Of a stretch of DNA of 40,754 nt, positions 1 to 7,109 are shown one piece after another (positions within the stretch are counted from its first letter, which is position 1; each line of letters opens with the position of its first letter). The translations under genes were made by a program, and so were the position numbers. A model generated the notes under the pieces. That model worked only from the letters and a program-made list of their open reading frames with translations, did not search any database and was not told the DNA's origin. The stretch is from Oscillospiraceae bacterium. GTDB lineage: Bacteria; Bacillota; Clostridia; Oscillospirales; Ruminococcaceae. The stretch lies in contig JAAVIE010000007.1 in assembly GCA_014799325.1 (NCBI GenBank), positions 1 through 40,754 on the forward strand, in the 5' to 3' direction.

Positions 1-92
1 AGAACCATAAATCAGCAAAACTTCCCTAAGAGAACCATAAATCAGCACAACTTCCCTGAGAGAACCATAAATCAGCAAAACTTTCTTAGGAG
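1..92. repeat. Tandem 30-bp repeat, three copies (family A end module)
   Basis: Three consecutive 30-bp units begin with AGAACCATAAATCAGCA and differ at only a few positions; the third is slightly degenerate and runs into the leader of the first gene. The reverse complement (CTGATTTATGGTTCT, CTCAGGGAAGTTGTGCTG) matches the outer module of the family A elements at about 35.4 and 38.1 kb. This is therefore probably the end of another family A copy in the opposite orientation, cut by the window edge. Confidence 0.85.
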
Positions 93-118
93 CATAAAAC
101 AAAAGGAGCAATACAGAC

Positions 119-1072
119 ATGAGAATCACAGTAACCGACATAGACACAGTCACAAGAGGCGACCTTTCCTTTGATTTCTTAGAAAACCTGGGCGAGGTGG
201 AATATTACAGCGTCACTGCCGAAAATGAAGTCGCGGAAAGAATAAAAGATTCCGACATAGTTCTCTGCAACAAAACTCCCCTGAACCGAAACAACCTGAA
301 AGACGCAAAAAACCTGAAATATATAGGATTGTTTGCCACAGGCTACAACAATATCGACATAGAATACTGCCGCGAAAAAGGGATAACTGTCTGCAACGCC
401 CCCTCCTATTCCACCGATTCCGTGGCGCAGCTCACCTTTGCTCTGATCCTGGAGCTTACCAACCGAGTATGCGACTACCGTTCCTTGGTTGACAAGGGCG
501 ATTGGAAGAAAAGCCGTACCTTCAGCATGTTCCCCATTCCTCTTATGGAGCTTAAGGGGAAAACTTTGGGTATAATAGGCTTTGGAAGCATCGGGGCAAG
601 GACGGCGGAGATAGCTCTTGCTTTCGGTATGAAAGTGCTTGCCTTTAACCGCTCACCTAAGTCCTCCCAAGGAGTAGATTTTGTTGATTTAGACACCCTG
701 CTCTCACAAAGCGATATAGTTTCCCTCCACTGCCCCTTAAATCCCCAATCGGAAAAGCTCATCGACGAAAAGGCAATAAGCAAAATGAAACAGGGAGCCT
801 ATCTCATCAACACCGCAAGAGGACCTATCGTTGACGAAAACGCACTTGCAAAGGCGCTTAGGTCAGGCAGACTTGCAGGGGCAGGGGTTGACGTTCTCTG
901 CACTGAGCCTATGACCGAGGATTGCCCGCTGTATGGCATTCCGAGCTGCATAATCACTCCCCATATCGCCTGGGCAGGGCTTGAAACAAGGGAAAGGCTG
1001 CTGGGTATCGTCTTTGACAATATCAAGGCATTTTTAGAGGGAAAGACCATTAACAATGTTGCCAAACCTTGA
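119..1072 (+). CDS. D-2-hydroxyacid dehydrogenase (glycerate dehydrogenase / hydroxypyruvate reductase type)
   Basis: This cytosolic NAD(P)-dependent enzyme should interconvert a 2-oxoacid and a D-2-hydroxyacid; resemblance is closest to glycerate dehydrogenase/hydroxypyruvate reductase. The 317-aa length is normal. The Rossmann motif GFGSIG lies at residues 154-159. The catalytic triad is visible: Arg in NTARGP (about 234), Glu in CTEP (about 263) and His in TPHIAW (about 282). The start is supported by AAAAGGAG about 10 nt upstream. The next gene, an aldo/keto reductase, starts 54 nt downstream on the same strand with no obvious terminator between, so cotranscription is likely. Exact substrate is inferred, since the family is broad (glycerate, lactate, 2-hydroxyisocaproate). 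The gene is complete. Confidence 0.9.
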   Translation: MRITVTDIDTVTRGDLSFDFLENLGEVEYYSVTAENEVAERIKDSDIVLCNKTPLNRNNLKDAKNLKYIGLFATGYNNIDIEYCREKGITVCNAPSYSTDSVAQLTFALILELTNRVCDYRSLVDKGDWKKSRTFSMFPIPLMELKGKTLGIIGFGSIGARTAEIALAFGMKVLAFNRSPKSSQGVDFVDLDTLLSQSDIVSLHCPLNPQSEKLIDEKAISKMKQGAYLINTARGPIVDENALAKALRSGRLAGAGVDVLCTEPMTEDCPLYGIPSCIITPHIAWAGLETRERLLGIVFDNIKAFLEGKTINNVAKP

Positions 1073-1126
1073 CAATATTCCCACTCGCAACTATAATAGA
1101 GATAACAAATCAAAGGGAGGATCACC

Positions 1127-2272
1127 ATGCAATACCGCAGACTTGGAAAAACAAACTTAATGGTAAGCGAGATCGGCTTCGGAGGAGAGTGGCTGGAGCG
1201 TCACAACTATGAGGAGTGCAAGGCGGTCATTGACCGCGCCGACGAGCTTGGAATAAATATCCTGGACGTCTGGATGCCCGAGCCCAACGTCCGCTCCAAT
1301 ATCGGAAAAGCCCTTGCGGGCAGGCGTGACCGCTGGTTCATTCAGGGTCACATAGGTTCCACCTGGCAGAATGAGCAATACACCCGCACCCGCGACGTTG
1401 ACAAATGCCGCGAGGCATTTGAAGATCTGCTTACACGTTTGCAGACCGACTATATAGACCTGGGAATGATCCATTTTATAGACAAGGAAAGCGACTGGGA
1501 AGCTGCCATAAACGGTCCTTTTATGGAATACGTGCAGGAATTGAAGAAAAAGGGCACTATCCGCCATATCGGCATGAGCACTCACAACCCCGTTATGGCA
1601 AAGCGCGCAGTGGAAGCAGGCTTTGTGGAAATGATGCTTTTCAGCATAAATCCTGCATACGATATGCTCCCTCCCACAGACGACCTTGACACATATTTCG
1701 CAGAGGAATTAGGGGAAGGCGTTGGCGGTATCGAACCTACAAGAGCCGAGCTGTACAAGCTCTGCGAGCAGAATGACGTAGGACTTACAGTCATGAAAGG
1801 CTTTGCAGGAGGCAGGCTCTTTGACGCCAAGCGTTCGCCTTTCGGCGTGGCTCTGACCCCTGTGCAGTGCATACACTACTGCCTGACACGCCCTGCTGTG
1901 GCTTCCATAATGGTGGGCTATGATACACCCGACCATGTGGAGCAGGCAGCAGCTTACGAAACCGCAACGGCGGAGGAAAAGGATTATGCCGCAGTCCTTG
2001 CAAAGGCGCCCCGCAACACCTTCGGACAGGGGGAATGCACCTATTGCGGTCACTGCAAGCCTTGTCCTGCTGAGATAGATATTGCCATGGTAAATAAATA
2101 TTACGACCTGGCGACTATGCAGGAGGAAGTTCCTGCTTCTATAAAGGAGCATTATCTGGGGCTGGAGCATAATGCCAAGGATTGTATCGGCTGTAAAAGC
2201 TGCGAGAGCAGGTGTCCTTTCGGGGTGAAGATCGCGGAGAGAATGGTCAGGACAGCGGAGTTGTTTAAGTGA
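1127..2272 (+). CDS. Aldo/keto reductase with C-terminal double 4Fe-4S ferredoxin domain
   Basis: The N-terminal 280 residues form an aldo/keto reductase TIM barrel (MQYRRLGKTNLMVSEIGFGG opening). A ferredoxin-like tail carries two Cys clusters, CTYCGHCKPCP (about 304) and CIGCKSCESRCP (about 353). Proteins of this layout are soluble oxidoreductases, usually of unknown substrate, and the Fe-S tail suggests electron exchange with another protein. The start is set by AAAGGGAGG 6 nt before ATG. One feature is odd: the canonical D-Y-K-H tetrad looks incomplete. Where DxxxY is expected the sequence reads LDVWMPEPN, and the usual Lys segment reads FIQGHIG; the His in MIHFID is present. Either the enzyme uses a different mechanism or the positions are displaced. 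It probably shares a transcript with the dehydrogenase upstream. Confidence 0.88.
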   Translation: MQYRRLGKTNLMVSEIGFGGEWLERHNYEECKAVIDRADELGINILDVWMPEPNVRSNIGKALAGRRDRWFIQGHIGSTWQNEQYTRTRDVDKCREAFEDLLTRLQTDYIDLGMIHFIDKESDWEAAINGPFMEYVQELKKKGTIRHIGMSTHNPVMAKRAVEAGFVEMMLFSINPAYDMLPPTDDLDTYFAEELGEGVGGIEPTRAELYKLCEQNDVGLTVMKGFAGGRLFDAKRSPFGVALTPVQCIHYCLTRPAVASIMVGYDTPDHVEQAAAYETATAEEKDYAAVLAKAPRNTFGQGECTYCGHCKPCPAEIDIAMVNKYYDLATMQEEVPASIKEHYLGLEHNAKDCIGCKSCESRCPFGVKIAERMVRTAELFK

Positions 2273-2279
2273 ACAGCTG

Positions 2280-2308
2280 TTGACAAGCTTTAACTATAAT
2301 GATATAAT
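2280..2308 (+). promoter_or_regulatory. Sigma-A-type promoter for the FkbM gene
   Basis: TTGACA (2280-2285), a 17-bp spacer and TATAAT (2303-2308) match the consensus at every position. The promoter lies 7 bp after the stop of the preceding reductase. The ORF track starts the next protein at TTG inside this -35 box, so that start cannot be right. Confidence 0.85.
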
Positions 2309-2363
2309 AAAGCGATATTCTAATATCAAAGTTTATGATATGATAATTGAAAGAGGTATTCCC

Positions 2364-3590
2364 ATGCAGACAGACTTTTTACGTTTAGACCCGCAAAAAC
2401 GCGGGCTTGCGAAAAAAATATACAATGCCCTTAATGAATACGAAAAGGAATATGTTTCCCGTTCCGACAATTCAGACGAACCTATAGAGGGAAGTGAAAG
2501 AGAAAAAATAACAAGGCTGCTTGAAGAGCTTTCCGAAGTTTCTCTCGAACAGCAAATCGAAATAAGCGCTCTTTCTGACGGTGAATGGCTTTGTACATCT
2601 TACAGGATCCTTTCGGAAACTGCGGAACCCTTTGTTCCAAAAAATCAGTTTGACAACGAATTTTTCATGCTGATAGACATTTTGAGAAAAACAAGCTCAG
2701 AAGGTCTTTTTGAAGCGCTTAAACAATCAATGTTTGACTTAAAGAAGCGTTATGAGAGCAATTACACAGTGTTTGTGGAATATTTTGCAAAATTTCCGCT
2801 CTGGGGAACACTTGATCCCAAGCGTCAGGATTTCGACACCTTAAAACGCAGGGCTGCTGTGCTGAAGCATCACACTTACGATTTTGTATGGCTTTTCCGC
2901 AGACTGTCGGACTACCTTTCCAAACGCACTCTCTTTGCCATACTGCTGAATTGGGCTGTTATTGACATGGCAATGCTCGGAAAAGTAAAGTCGATCTTCC
3001 CCGATTACTTTGAGCCTGATATTTTCCCGGATAATAAGGACGATATTTTTGTAGATGTCGGAGCCTATATTGGAGATACTGTCTACAATTATGTCAGCAA
3101 TTACGGCTATGATTATAAAAAGATCTGCGCTTACGAGATTTCCCCAAAAAGCTGCGAACAGATGCGGAAAAATTTAGCCGGGCTGGAGAAGCTGCATGAT
3201 CTTGAAATACACTGCAAGGGCGCAGGAAGCGCGGCGGGAGAATTTTTCCTGAGTGAATCGGAGTTTGATCAAAGTGCAAATCAACTATCCCAAGCAGGAA
3301 AAAGCAGCGGACAGCGTGTTGAGGTAGCTGCTCTTGACGATGAGTTTCCCGACGGCTTTACATTTTTGAAAATGGATATTGAGGGCGCGGAATATGAAGC
3401 ACTGAAGGGCAGCCGCCGCAATATCTGCACACATCATCCAAAGCTTGCTATATGCACATACCACGGCTATGACGACATCTGGAGAATTCCTGCGCTTATA
3501 GACAGATACAATCCCGATTATAAATTCTATATGCGCTATAACGGGGGAAATCTTATCCCAACGGAATTTGTACTGCTGGCAAAGGATTGA
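2364..3590 (+). CDS. FkbM-family SAM-dependent methyltransferase
   Basis: A 408-aa protein whose C-terminal half is an FkbM-type methyltransferase. The SAM-binding glycine motif VDVGAYIGDT is at about 230-239, followed by an acidic ribose-binding strand (ICAYEISP) and the FkbM signature FLKMDIEGAEYEAL. The N-terminal 200 residues are helical and not assigned. FkbM proteins O-methylate sugars or polyketides, often in glycan or antibiotic pathways; the substrate here is unknown. I place the start at ATG 2364, preceded by AAAGAGG 7 nt upstream. The longer ORF begins inside a consensus promoter and lacks a ribosome site. The gene is monocistronic, with its own promoter upstream and a strong hairpin terminator after the stop. 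Confidence 0.85.
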   Translation: MQTDFLRLDPQKRGLAKKIYNALNEYEKEYVSRSDNSDEPIEGSEREKITRLLEELSEVSLEQQIEISALSDGEWLCTSYRILSETAEPFVPKNQFDNEFFMLIDILRKTSSEGLFEALKQSMFDLKKRYESNYTVFVEYFAKFPLWGTLDPKRQDFDTLKRRAAVLKHHTYDFVWLFRRLSDYLSKRTLFAILLNWAVIDMAMLGKVKSIFPDYFEPDIFPDNKDDIFVDVGAYIGDTVYNYVSNYGYDYKKICAYEISPKSCEQMRKNLAGLEKLHDLEIHCKGAGSAAGEFFLSESEFDQSANQLSQAGKSSGQRVEVAALDDEFPDGFTFLKMDIEGAEYEALKGSRRNICTHHPKLAICTYHGYDDIWRIPALIDRYNPDYKFYMRYNGGNLIPTEFVLLAKD

Positions 3591-3626
3591 CGCTTTATAA
3601 AGCTTTTCCAATACTAATAAAACTAA

Positions 3627-3681
3627 ATCCCTTTTTAAACCGCTCGCATTTCGGCAGTTTAAAAAGGGATCTTCATTTTTT
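3627..3681 (+). terminator. Rho-independent terminator after the FkbM gene
   Basis: A 14-bp stem, ATCCCTTTTTAAAC with GTTTAAAAAGGGAT, encloses a 16-nt loop and is followed by CTTCATTTTTTG. It lies 36 bp after the stop codon. Confidence 0.8.
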
Positions 3682-3755
3682 GAATGTCTTTTGATTTAAG
3701 CTGTTATGGAATTTGGGCCTTTTTAAATTATAGTATAGTTACATTAAAACACCGC

Positions 3756-3977
3756 TTATTTTTCATCAGCGTTCTTTTCAAGCAGAACAAAAGCCACAAA
3801 GCTCTCCTTGCGTGACGGCTCGTTACCGCTGTCAATTTCCACAGCATCGTGCGTAATATGCGCGGCTTTCCAGCCTTTGTCAAGCAGTTGGTTTATATGT
3901 GTAAAATATTTATTCTCATTGATACTTCCCTGCTCTGTGTAATCTCTGCTGTTGCTCAGATAAACTAACTTCTGCAT
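3756..3977 (-). CDS. Small hypothetical protein (DUF4177-like fold possible)
   Basis: A 73-aa soluble protein with no membrane segment. The pattern of a long-side strand, INQLLDKGWKAAHIT and a final hydrophobic strand FVAFVLLEKN resembles small DUF4177-type proteins, which have a LxxxGWxL core between beta-strands. I do not recognise a specific family and give no function. The start has AAAGGA about 12 nt upstream. It is a separate transcription unit; hairpins on its upstream side (4.0-4.14 kb) separate it from the reductase operon. Confidence 0.6.
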   Translation of the reverse strand: MQKLVYLSNSRDYTEQGSINENKYFTHINQLLDKGWKAAHITHDAVEIDSGNEPSRKESFVAFVLLEKNADEK

Positions 3978-4005
3978 TCGACTTTATTTCCTTTTTGTGT
4001 ATTTT

Positions 4006-4137
4006 AAAATTGCTCCACAGGTGACCGTGAAGCAATTTTGGTATGTGAGATCGTTACCAAAAAGATTTTTTAGAGAATAAGCATAAAAATACGCTCCCTA
4101 TATGTTGGGAACGTATTGAGTGCAGCGTCACGCTGCT
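4006..4137. repeat. Cluster of three hairpins with terminator character
   Basis: Three inverted repeats lie in a row: AAAATTGCT with AGCAATTTT (about 4006-4040), AATACGCTCCC with GGGAACGTATT (about 4087-4117), and GCAGCG with CGCTGC (about 4122-4136). The motif GTTACCAAAAAGATT between the first two recurs at about 11.9 kb beside another hairpin array. The cluster sits downstream of the minus-strand reductase operon (stop at 4197) and may terminate it. Confidence 0.6.
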
Positions 4138-4196
4138 GTTGAACGATTACAAAAAAGATTTTTCTTTTTAATGCAGAGTATTCCTCTGACGCAACT

Positions 4197-5048
4197 TCAA
4201 TCCTCCACTGTAAATGCTTTCAGCAGTGACTCGCCTATACCCGGCGCATCGGGATCATGTGAGGTCTTGCCTGTATCCAACCCACGAATGGAATTCATTT
4301 CCTCATCTGTCAAGGCAAAATCAAAGATATCTATATTGCTCTTTATTCGTTGGGGATCCGAGGATTTCGGAAGGGTGATGAAGCCCTCCTGCACCTCAAA
4401 ACGAAGGATAATCTGTCCCGCATCCCTGCCATATTTTTCTGCAAGCGATGTTATCACAGAATTACTCAGCAGCTCTGTATTTCCGTGCCCCAGCGGATAC
4501 CAACATTGTATTTTGACGTTGTTTTTGTTGAGTATTTTGCGCAGCTCTTTCTGTTGTGAAAAGGGATTGCACTCCACCTGATTGACAGAGGGAACAGTGG
4601 AAAACTGCGGTACAAACTTGTTCCATATTTTAGGAGTCATGTTGGAAACACCAATAGAACGCAGTTTGTTATCCGCCTTTGCCTCCTCCATCGCTTTCCA
4701 TGCACCGGGAACATCACCATAAGGCTGATGTATCAGATAGAGGTCAATATAATCCAGCCCCAGCTTACGCAGTGAACGGTCGATACCGATTTTTGCGCGT
4801 TCGTATCCGTAATGTGAAAGCCAAAGCTTGCTTGTAACGAATATCTCCTCTCTCGGAATACCGCTGTCACGGACCGCCTTGCCCACTTCCTCCTCGTTGA
4901 AGTAAGCTGTTGCCGTGTCGATATGGCGATAGCCTGCGTCAAGAGCGTCACGAACCGCCTTGTAAGTGCTGCCGTCCGCAGGTATCATAAATACCCCGAA
5001 ACCGATTGCGGGTATTTTTACACCGTCGTTTAAAGTGATCATTTTCAT
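4197..5048 (-). CDS. Aldo/keto reductase (second gene of tetR operon)
   Basis: A 283-aa NADPH-dependent aldo/keto reductase of the short single-domain type (2,5-diketogluconate reductase-like). The tetrad is complete: Asp in HIDTATAY, Tyr in ATAYFNEE, Lys in VTSKLW and His in LYLIHQP. The C-terminal IPKSSDPQRIKSNI-like segment (here LPKSSDPQRIKSN) is the NADP phosphate-binding stretch. The start is supported by AAAGGAG about 9 nt upstream. It follows another reductase of identical length after 14 nt, so the two are cotranscribed paralogues that probably arose by duplication. It likely reduces reactive aldehydes or ketones; substrate unknown. Confidence 0.88.
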   Translation of the reverse strand: MKMITLNDGVKIPAIGFGVFMIPADGSTYKAVRDALDAGYRHIDTATAYFNEEEVGKAVRDSGIPREEIFVTSKLWLSHYGYERAKIGIDRSLRKLGLDYIDLYLIHQPYGDVPGAWKAMEEAKADNKLRSIGVSNMTPKIWNKFVPQFSTVPSVNQVECNPFSQQKELRKILNKNNVKIQCWYPLGHGNTELLSNSVITSLAEKYGRDAGQIILRFEVQEGFITLPKSSDPQRIKSNIDIFDFALTDEEMNSIRGLDTGKTSHDPDAPGIGESLLKAFTVED

Positions 5049-5062
5049 TGTTATATTCTCCT

Positions 5063-5914
5063 TTATTCTCTGCCTTTTACGGTATTCAGAAACTCGGCAA
5101 TGTGCCAGTCATAGTGATCGATTATTTCTGTGTGATTTGTGTCCAGTGAACTGATCTTCTGCATTTCTTCATCTGTCAGAGTAAAATCGAATATACTGAT
5201 ATTCTCCTCTATACGCTCTTTGTGAACGGACTTCGGGATCACTGCTACACCTCGCTGAACATTCCAGCGAAGAATTACCTGCGCAGCGGTTTTATTGTGC
5301 GCCTTTGCAATGTCGGTCAGTATCTCGTTTGTGAAGATACCCCTGCCGCCCTCTGCAAAGGGTGCCCATGCCTCAACCGCAATATTGAAATGCTCAGCGC
5401 ATTCAAGATCGGTATTTCTTTGGAAGAACGGGTGGCATTCTATCTGGTTCACCATAGGCTTTATTTCAGCATTCATGCAAAGGTCGGTCAGTCTTTCGGG
5501 ATAAAAATTGGATACACCGATGGCACGAACCTTTCCTTCCCTGTAAAGTTCCTCCAACGCTTTCCATGCGCCGTAATAATCCGACAGTGACTGGTGCAGA
5601 AGTATCAAGTCCATGTACTCCATTCCCAGCCTTTTCAAGCCTGCTTCATAAGCCCTTTTGGTTTTTTCATATCCGAAATTGGATAGCCATATTTTTGATG
5701 TTATAAATACCTCGTCACGTTTAAGCCCGCTTTTCTGAATTGCCGACCCCACTGCCTCCTCATTCATATAGGTTTCTGCTGTGTCAATAAGCCTATAACC
5801 TGCACCAAGCGCATCAAGTACACTCTGTTCACACTGCTTATGATCCTCTACCTGATAGACACCGAATCCGACCATGGGCATTTTAATTCCGTTAGCCAAC
5901 ATCTTGAACTCCAT
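5063..5914 (-). CDS. Aldo/keto reductase (first reductase of tetR operon)
   Basis: A 283-aa reductase with the full D-Y-K-H set: LIDTAETYMNEE, ITSKIW and LILLHQS. The segment IPKSVHKERIEENI matches the NADP phosphate-binding region. It is clearly related to the downstream reductase (similar FDFTLTDEEM near the C terminus) but diverged, consistent with an old tandem duplication. ATG at 5914 has AGGAGG about 6 nt upstream, placed inside the end of the tetR gene, which stops 4 nt before. Tight packing with a TetR regulator suggests induction by a toxic or xenobiotic carbonyl compound, but this is inference. Confidence 0.88.
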   Translation of the reverse strand: MEFKMLANGIKMPMVGFGVYQVEDHKQCEQSVLDALGAGYRLIDTAETYMNEEAVGSAIQKSGLKRDEVFITSKIWLSNFGYEKTKRAYEAGLKRLGMEYMDLILLHQSLSDYYGAWKALEELYREGKVRAIGVSNFYPERLTDLCMNAEIKPMVNQIECHPFFQRNTDLECAEHFNIAVEAWAPFAEGGRGIFTNEILTDIAKAHNKTAAQVILRWNVQRGVAVIPKSVHKERIEENISIFDFTLTDEEMQKISSLDTNHTEIIDHYDWHIAEFLNTVKGRE

Positions 5915-5918
5915 AAAA

Positions 5919-6515
5919 TTACCTCCTGTATGAATTTATGATTTTTGCAAGACTATCTTTACAGAAGTCTTTTATTATCGCAGTATGTTCTATTTTTCCG
6001 TCCGACATACACCACAATGCAACAGCACCGTAATATAATGAAATTATCTGCATTGAAATTGAAGAAACAGGCATATTTGATTGCAGAATGCCGCTGTCAA
6101 TTGCCTTTTGCAAACAACGTTCAATAAAGCTCCTATCGTAGTTCAATTTGTCCATGCCAAGAGTATCACCCTCAAGGGGAGATGTGACGCTGCGATACCA
6201 TTGCTGTGCGATTTGCAGAGAATTTTCCTCAATAATTGAAGCCGAATCGTTGAGGAACTGCTCGATTTTTTCAGCAACATCCATTTCTTCATCGGAAGCT
6301 CTCTTTTGCGCCATATCCAGATTTTCATACGCAATGACAGAGATGATGTCCTCTCTGCGCTTAAAATAGGTGTAAAATGTTCCTTTCGCCACGCCTGCCG
6401 TCCGCGTGATGTCGTCTATGGACATTTCGTGATATGCTTTTGTTTCCGACAGCTTTTTTACTGCATAAATCAGTTTTTGCCTTGTTTCAAGTGCCGCTTC
6501 CTGCCGCTTTCCCAT
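5919..6515 (-). CDS. TetR/AcrR-family transcriptional regulator
   Basis: A 198-aa regulator. The N-terminal helix-turn-helix is plain (SIDDITRTAGVAKGTFYTYF, about 30-50) and the rest is an all-helical ligand-binding domain typical of TetR length. I moved the start from the ORF-track ATG at 6584 to the ATG at 6515. That ATG has a near-perfect AAAGGAGG 7 nt upstream, and the longer version would translate through the promoter. It is first in a three-gene operon with two aldo/keto reductases. A palindrome overlapping its promoter indicates autorepression relieved by an effector, possibly a substrate of the reductases. Confidence 0.88.
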   Translation of the reverse strand: MGKRQEAALETRQKLIYAVKKLSETKAYHEMSIDDITRTAGVAKGTFYTYFKRREDIISVIAYENLDMAQKRASDEEMDVAEKIEQFLNDSASIIEENSLQIAQQWYRSVTSPLEGDTLGMDKLNYDRSFIERCLQKAIDSGILQSNMPVSSISMQIISLYYGAVALWCMSDGKIEHTAIIKDFCKDSLAKIINSYRR

Positions 6516-6543
6516 GAGTTGCCTCCTTTCATTGACTGTATTC

Positions 6544-6571
6544 ATTATAACGCATTTTTGACTAAAGTCAA
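6544..6571 (-). promoter_or_regulatory. tetR operon promoter with overlapping palindromic operator
   Basis: On the minus strand TTGACT (6566-6571), a 16-bp spacer and TATAAT (6544-6549) form the promoter. The palindrome TTGACTAAAGTCAA (6558-6571) covers the -35 box and part of the spacer, and GTCAATGACTAAA continues it upstream. Its position fits binding by the TetR protein encoded just downstream. Confidence 0.75.
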
Positions 6572-6675
6572 TGACTAAATTCATTTTTCTATATTTTGCA
6601 CAATAAAAAAATGTTGAGCACTATTCACAATATACAAGGCAGGTCATACCTTTAACATCTAACATCATAATAAAA

Positions 6676-6704
6676 AAGCGGCAAGGATCTCATCCATGCC
6701 GCTT
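6676..6704 (-). terminator. Hairpin with minus-strand T tract
   Basis: A long stem, AAGCGGCA and GGAT paired with ATCC and TGCCGCTT, has only CTC at its tip and one A bulge on each side. Read on the minus strand it is followed by TTTTTTATTATG. No minus-strand gene lies directly before it, so it may be left over from a lost gene. Confidence 0.55.
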
Positions 6705-6753
6705 CAGCTTGTATAAAAAGCCTAAAAGTTTTCTTTTTCGGAATGAAAGGGGT

Positions 6754-6912
6754 CTTAGGGGAAAGCCGGCTGAAATGATAGCACAAGTCAAGACTAAAAT
6801 TAAAGCTGAGAAAGAACAGCTGAAAACGATGAACGAATCATTCACCCTTGAAACTCAATAACAAAATGTTATTGACTATGTCAAATATCGGGTGGCAGTA
6901 AACAAAGAATAG
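6754..6912 (+). pseudogene. Possible gene remnant with in-frame stop
   Basis: Between two hairpins a plus-strand frame reads GKPAEMIAQVKTKIKAEKEQ and continues to a TAA after about 33 codons. It then resumes with about 16 charged, protein-like codons (QNVIDYVKYRVAVNKE) to a TAG. The charged helical composition suggests a fragment of a once longer protein, perhaps a coiled-coil tail. No start with a clear ribosome site was seen. I do not recognise the parent gene and the call is weak. Confidence 0.25.
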
Positions 6913-6985
6913 AGTGAAGCTCCATTCCCAAAAACAGAAGTGGGGTTAAGCTTTAAAACTGTAGTTTTTACAGAATAGCATTTAC

Positions 6986-7020
6986 CATAAAAACAGGTAC
7001 CTCGTGTTTCACGAGGTACC
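6986..7020 (-). terminator. Terminator of the tannase-like gene
   Basis: A perfect 11-bp stem, GGTACCTCGTG with CACGAGGTACC and a TTT loop (6996-7020), is followed on the minus strand by CTGTTTTTATGG. It lies about 90 bp after the stop of the tannase-like gene. Confidence 0.75.
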
Positions 7021-7109
7021 ACATAGATGAGGATACAGATTAGTTTCCTGTCTCATGTTTTTTGTTCATTTCCATATAACATAATATGAATTTTGATGAC
7101 CCGTCATAT

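Noticed and set aside
1-92. CRISPR array
   Set aside because: The units are directly adjacent with no spacers and no cas genes are present.
2280-2363. TTG start of the 436-aa FkbM ORF
   Set aside because: The proposed start lies in the -35 box of a consensus promoter and has no ribosome site; ATG 2364 is better.
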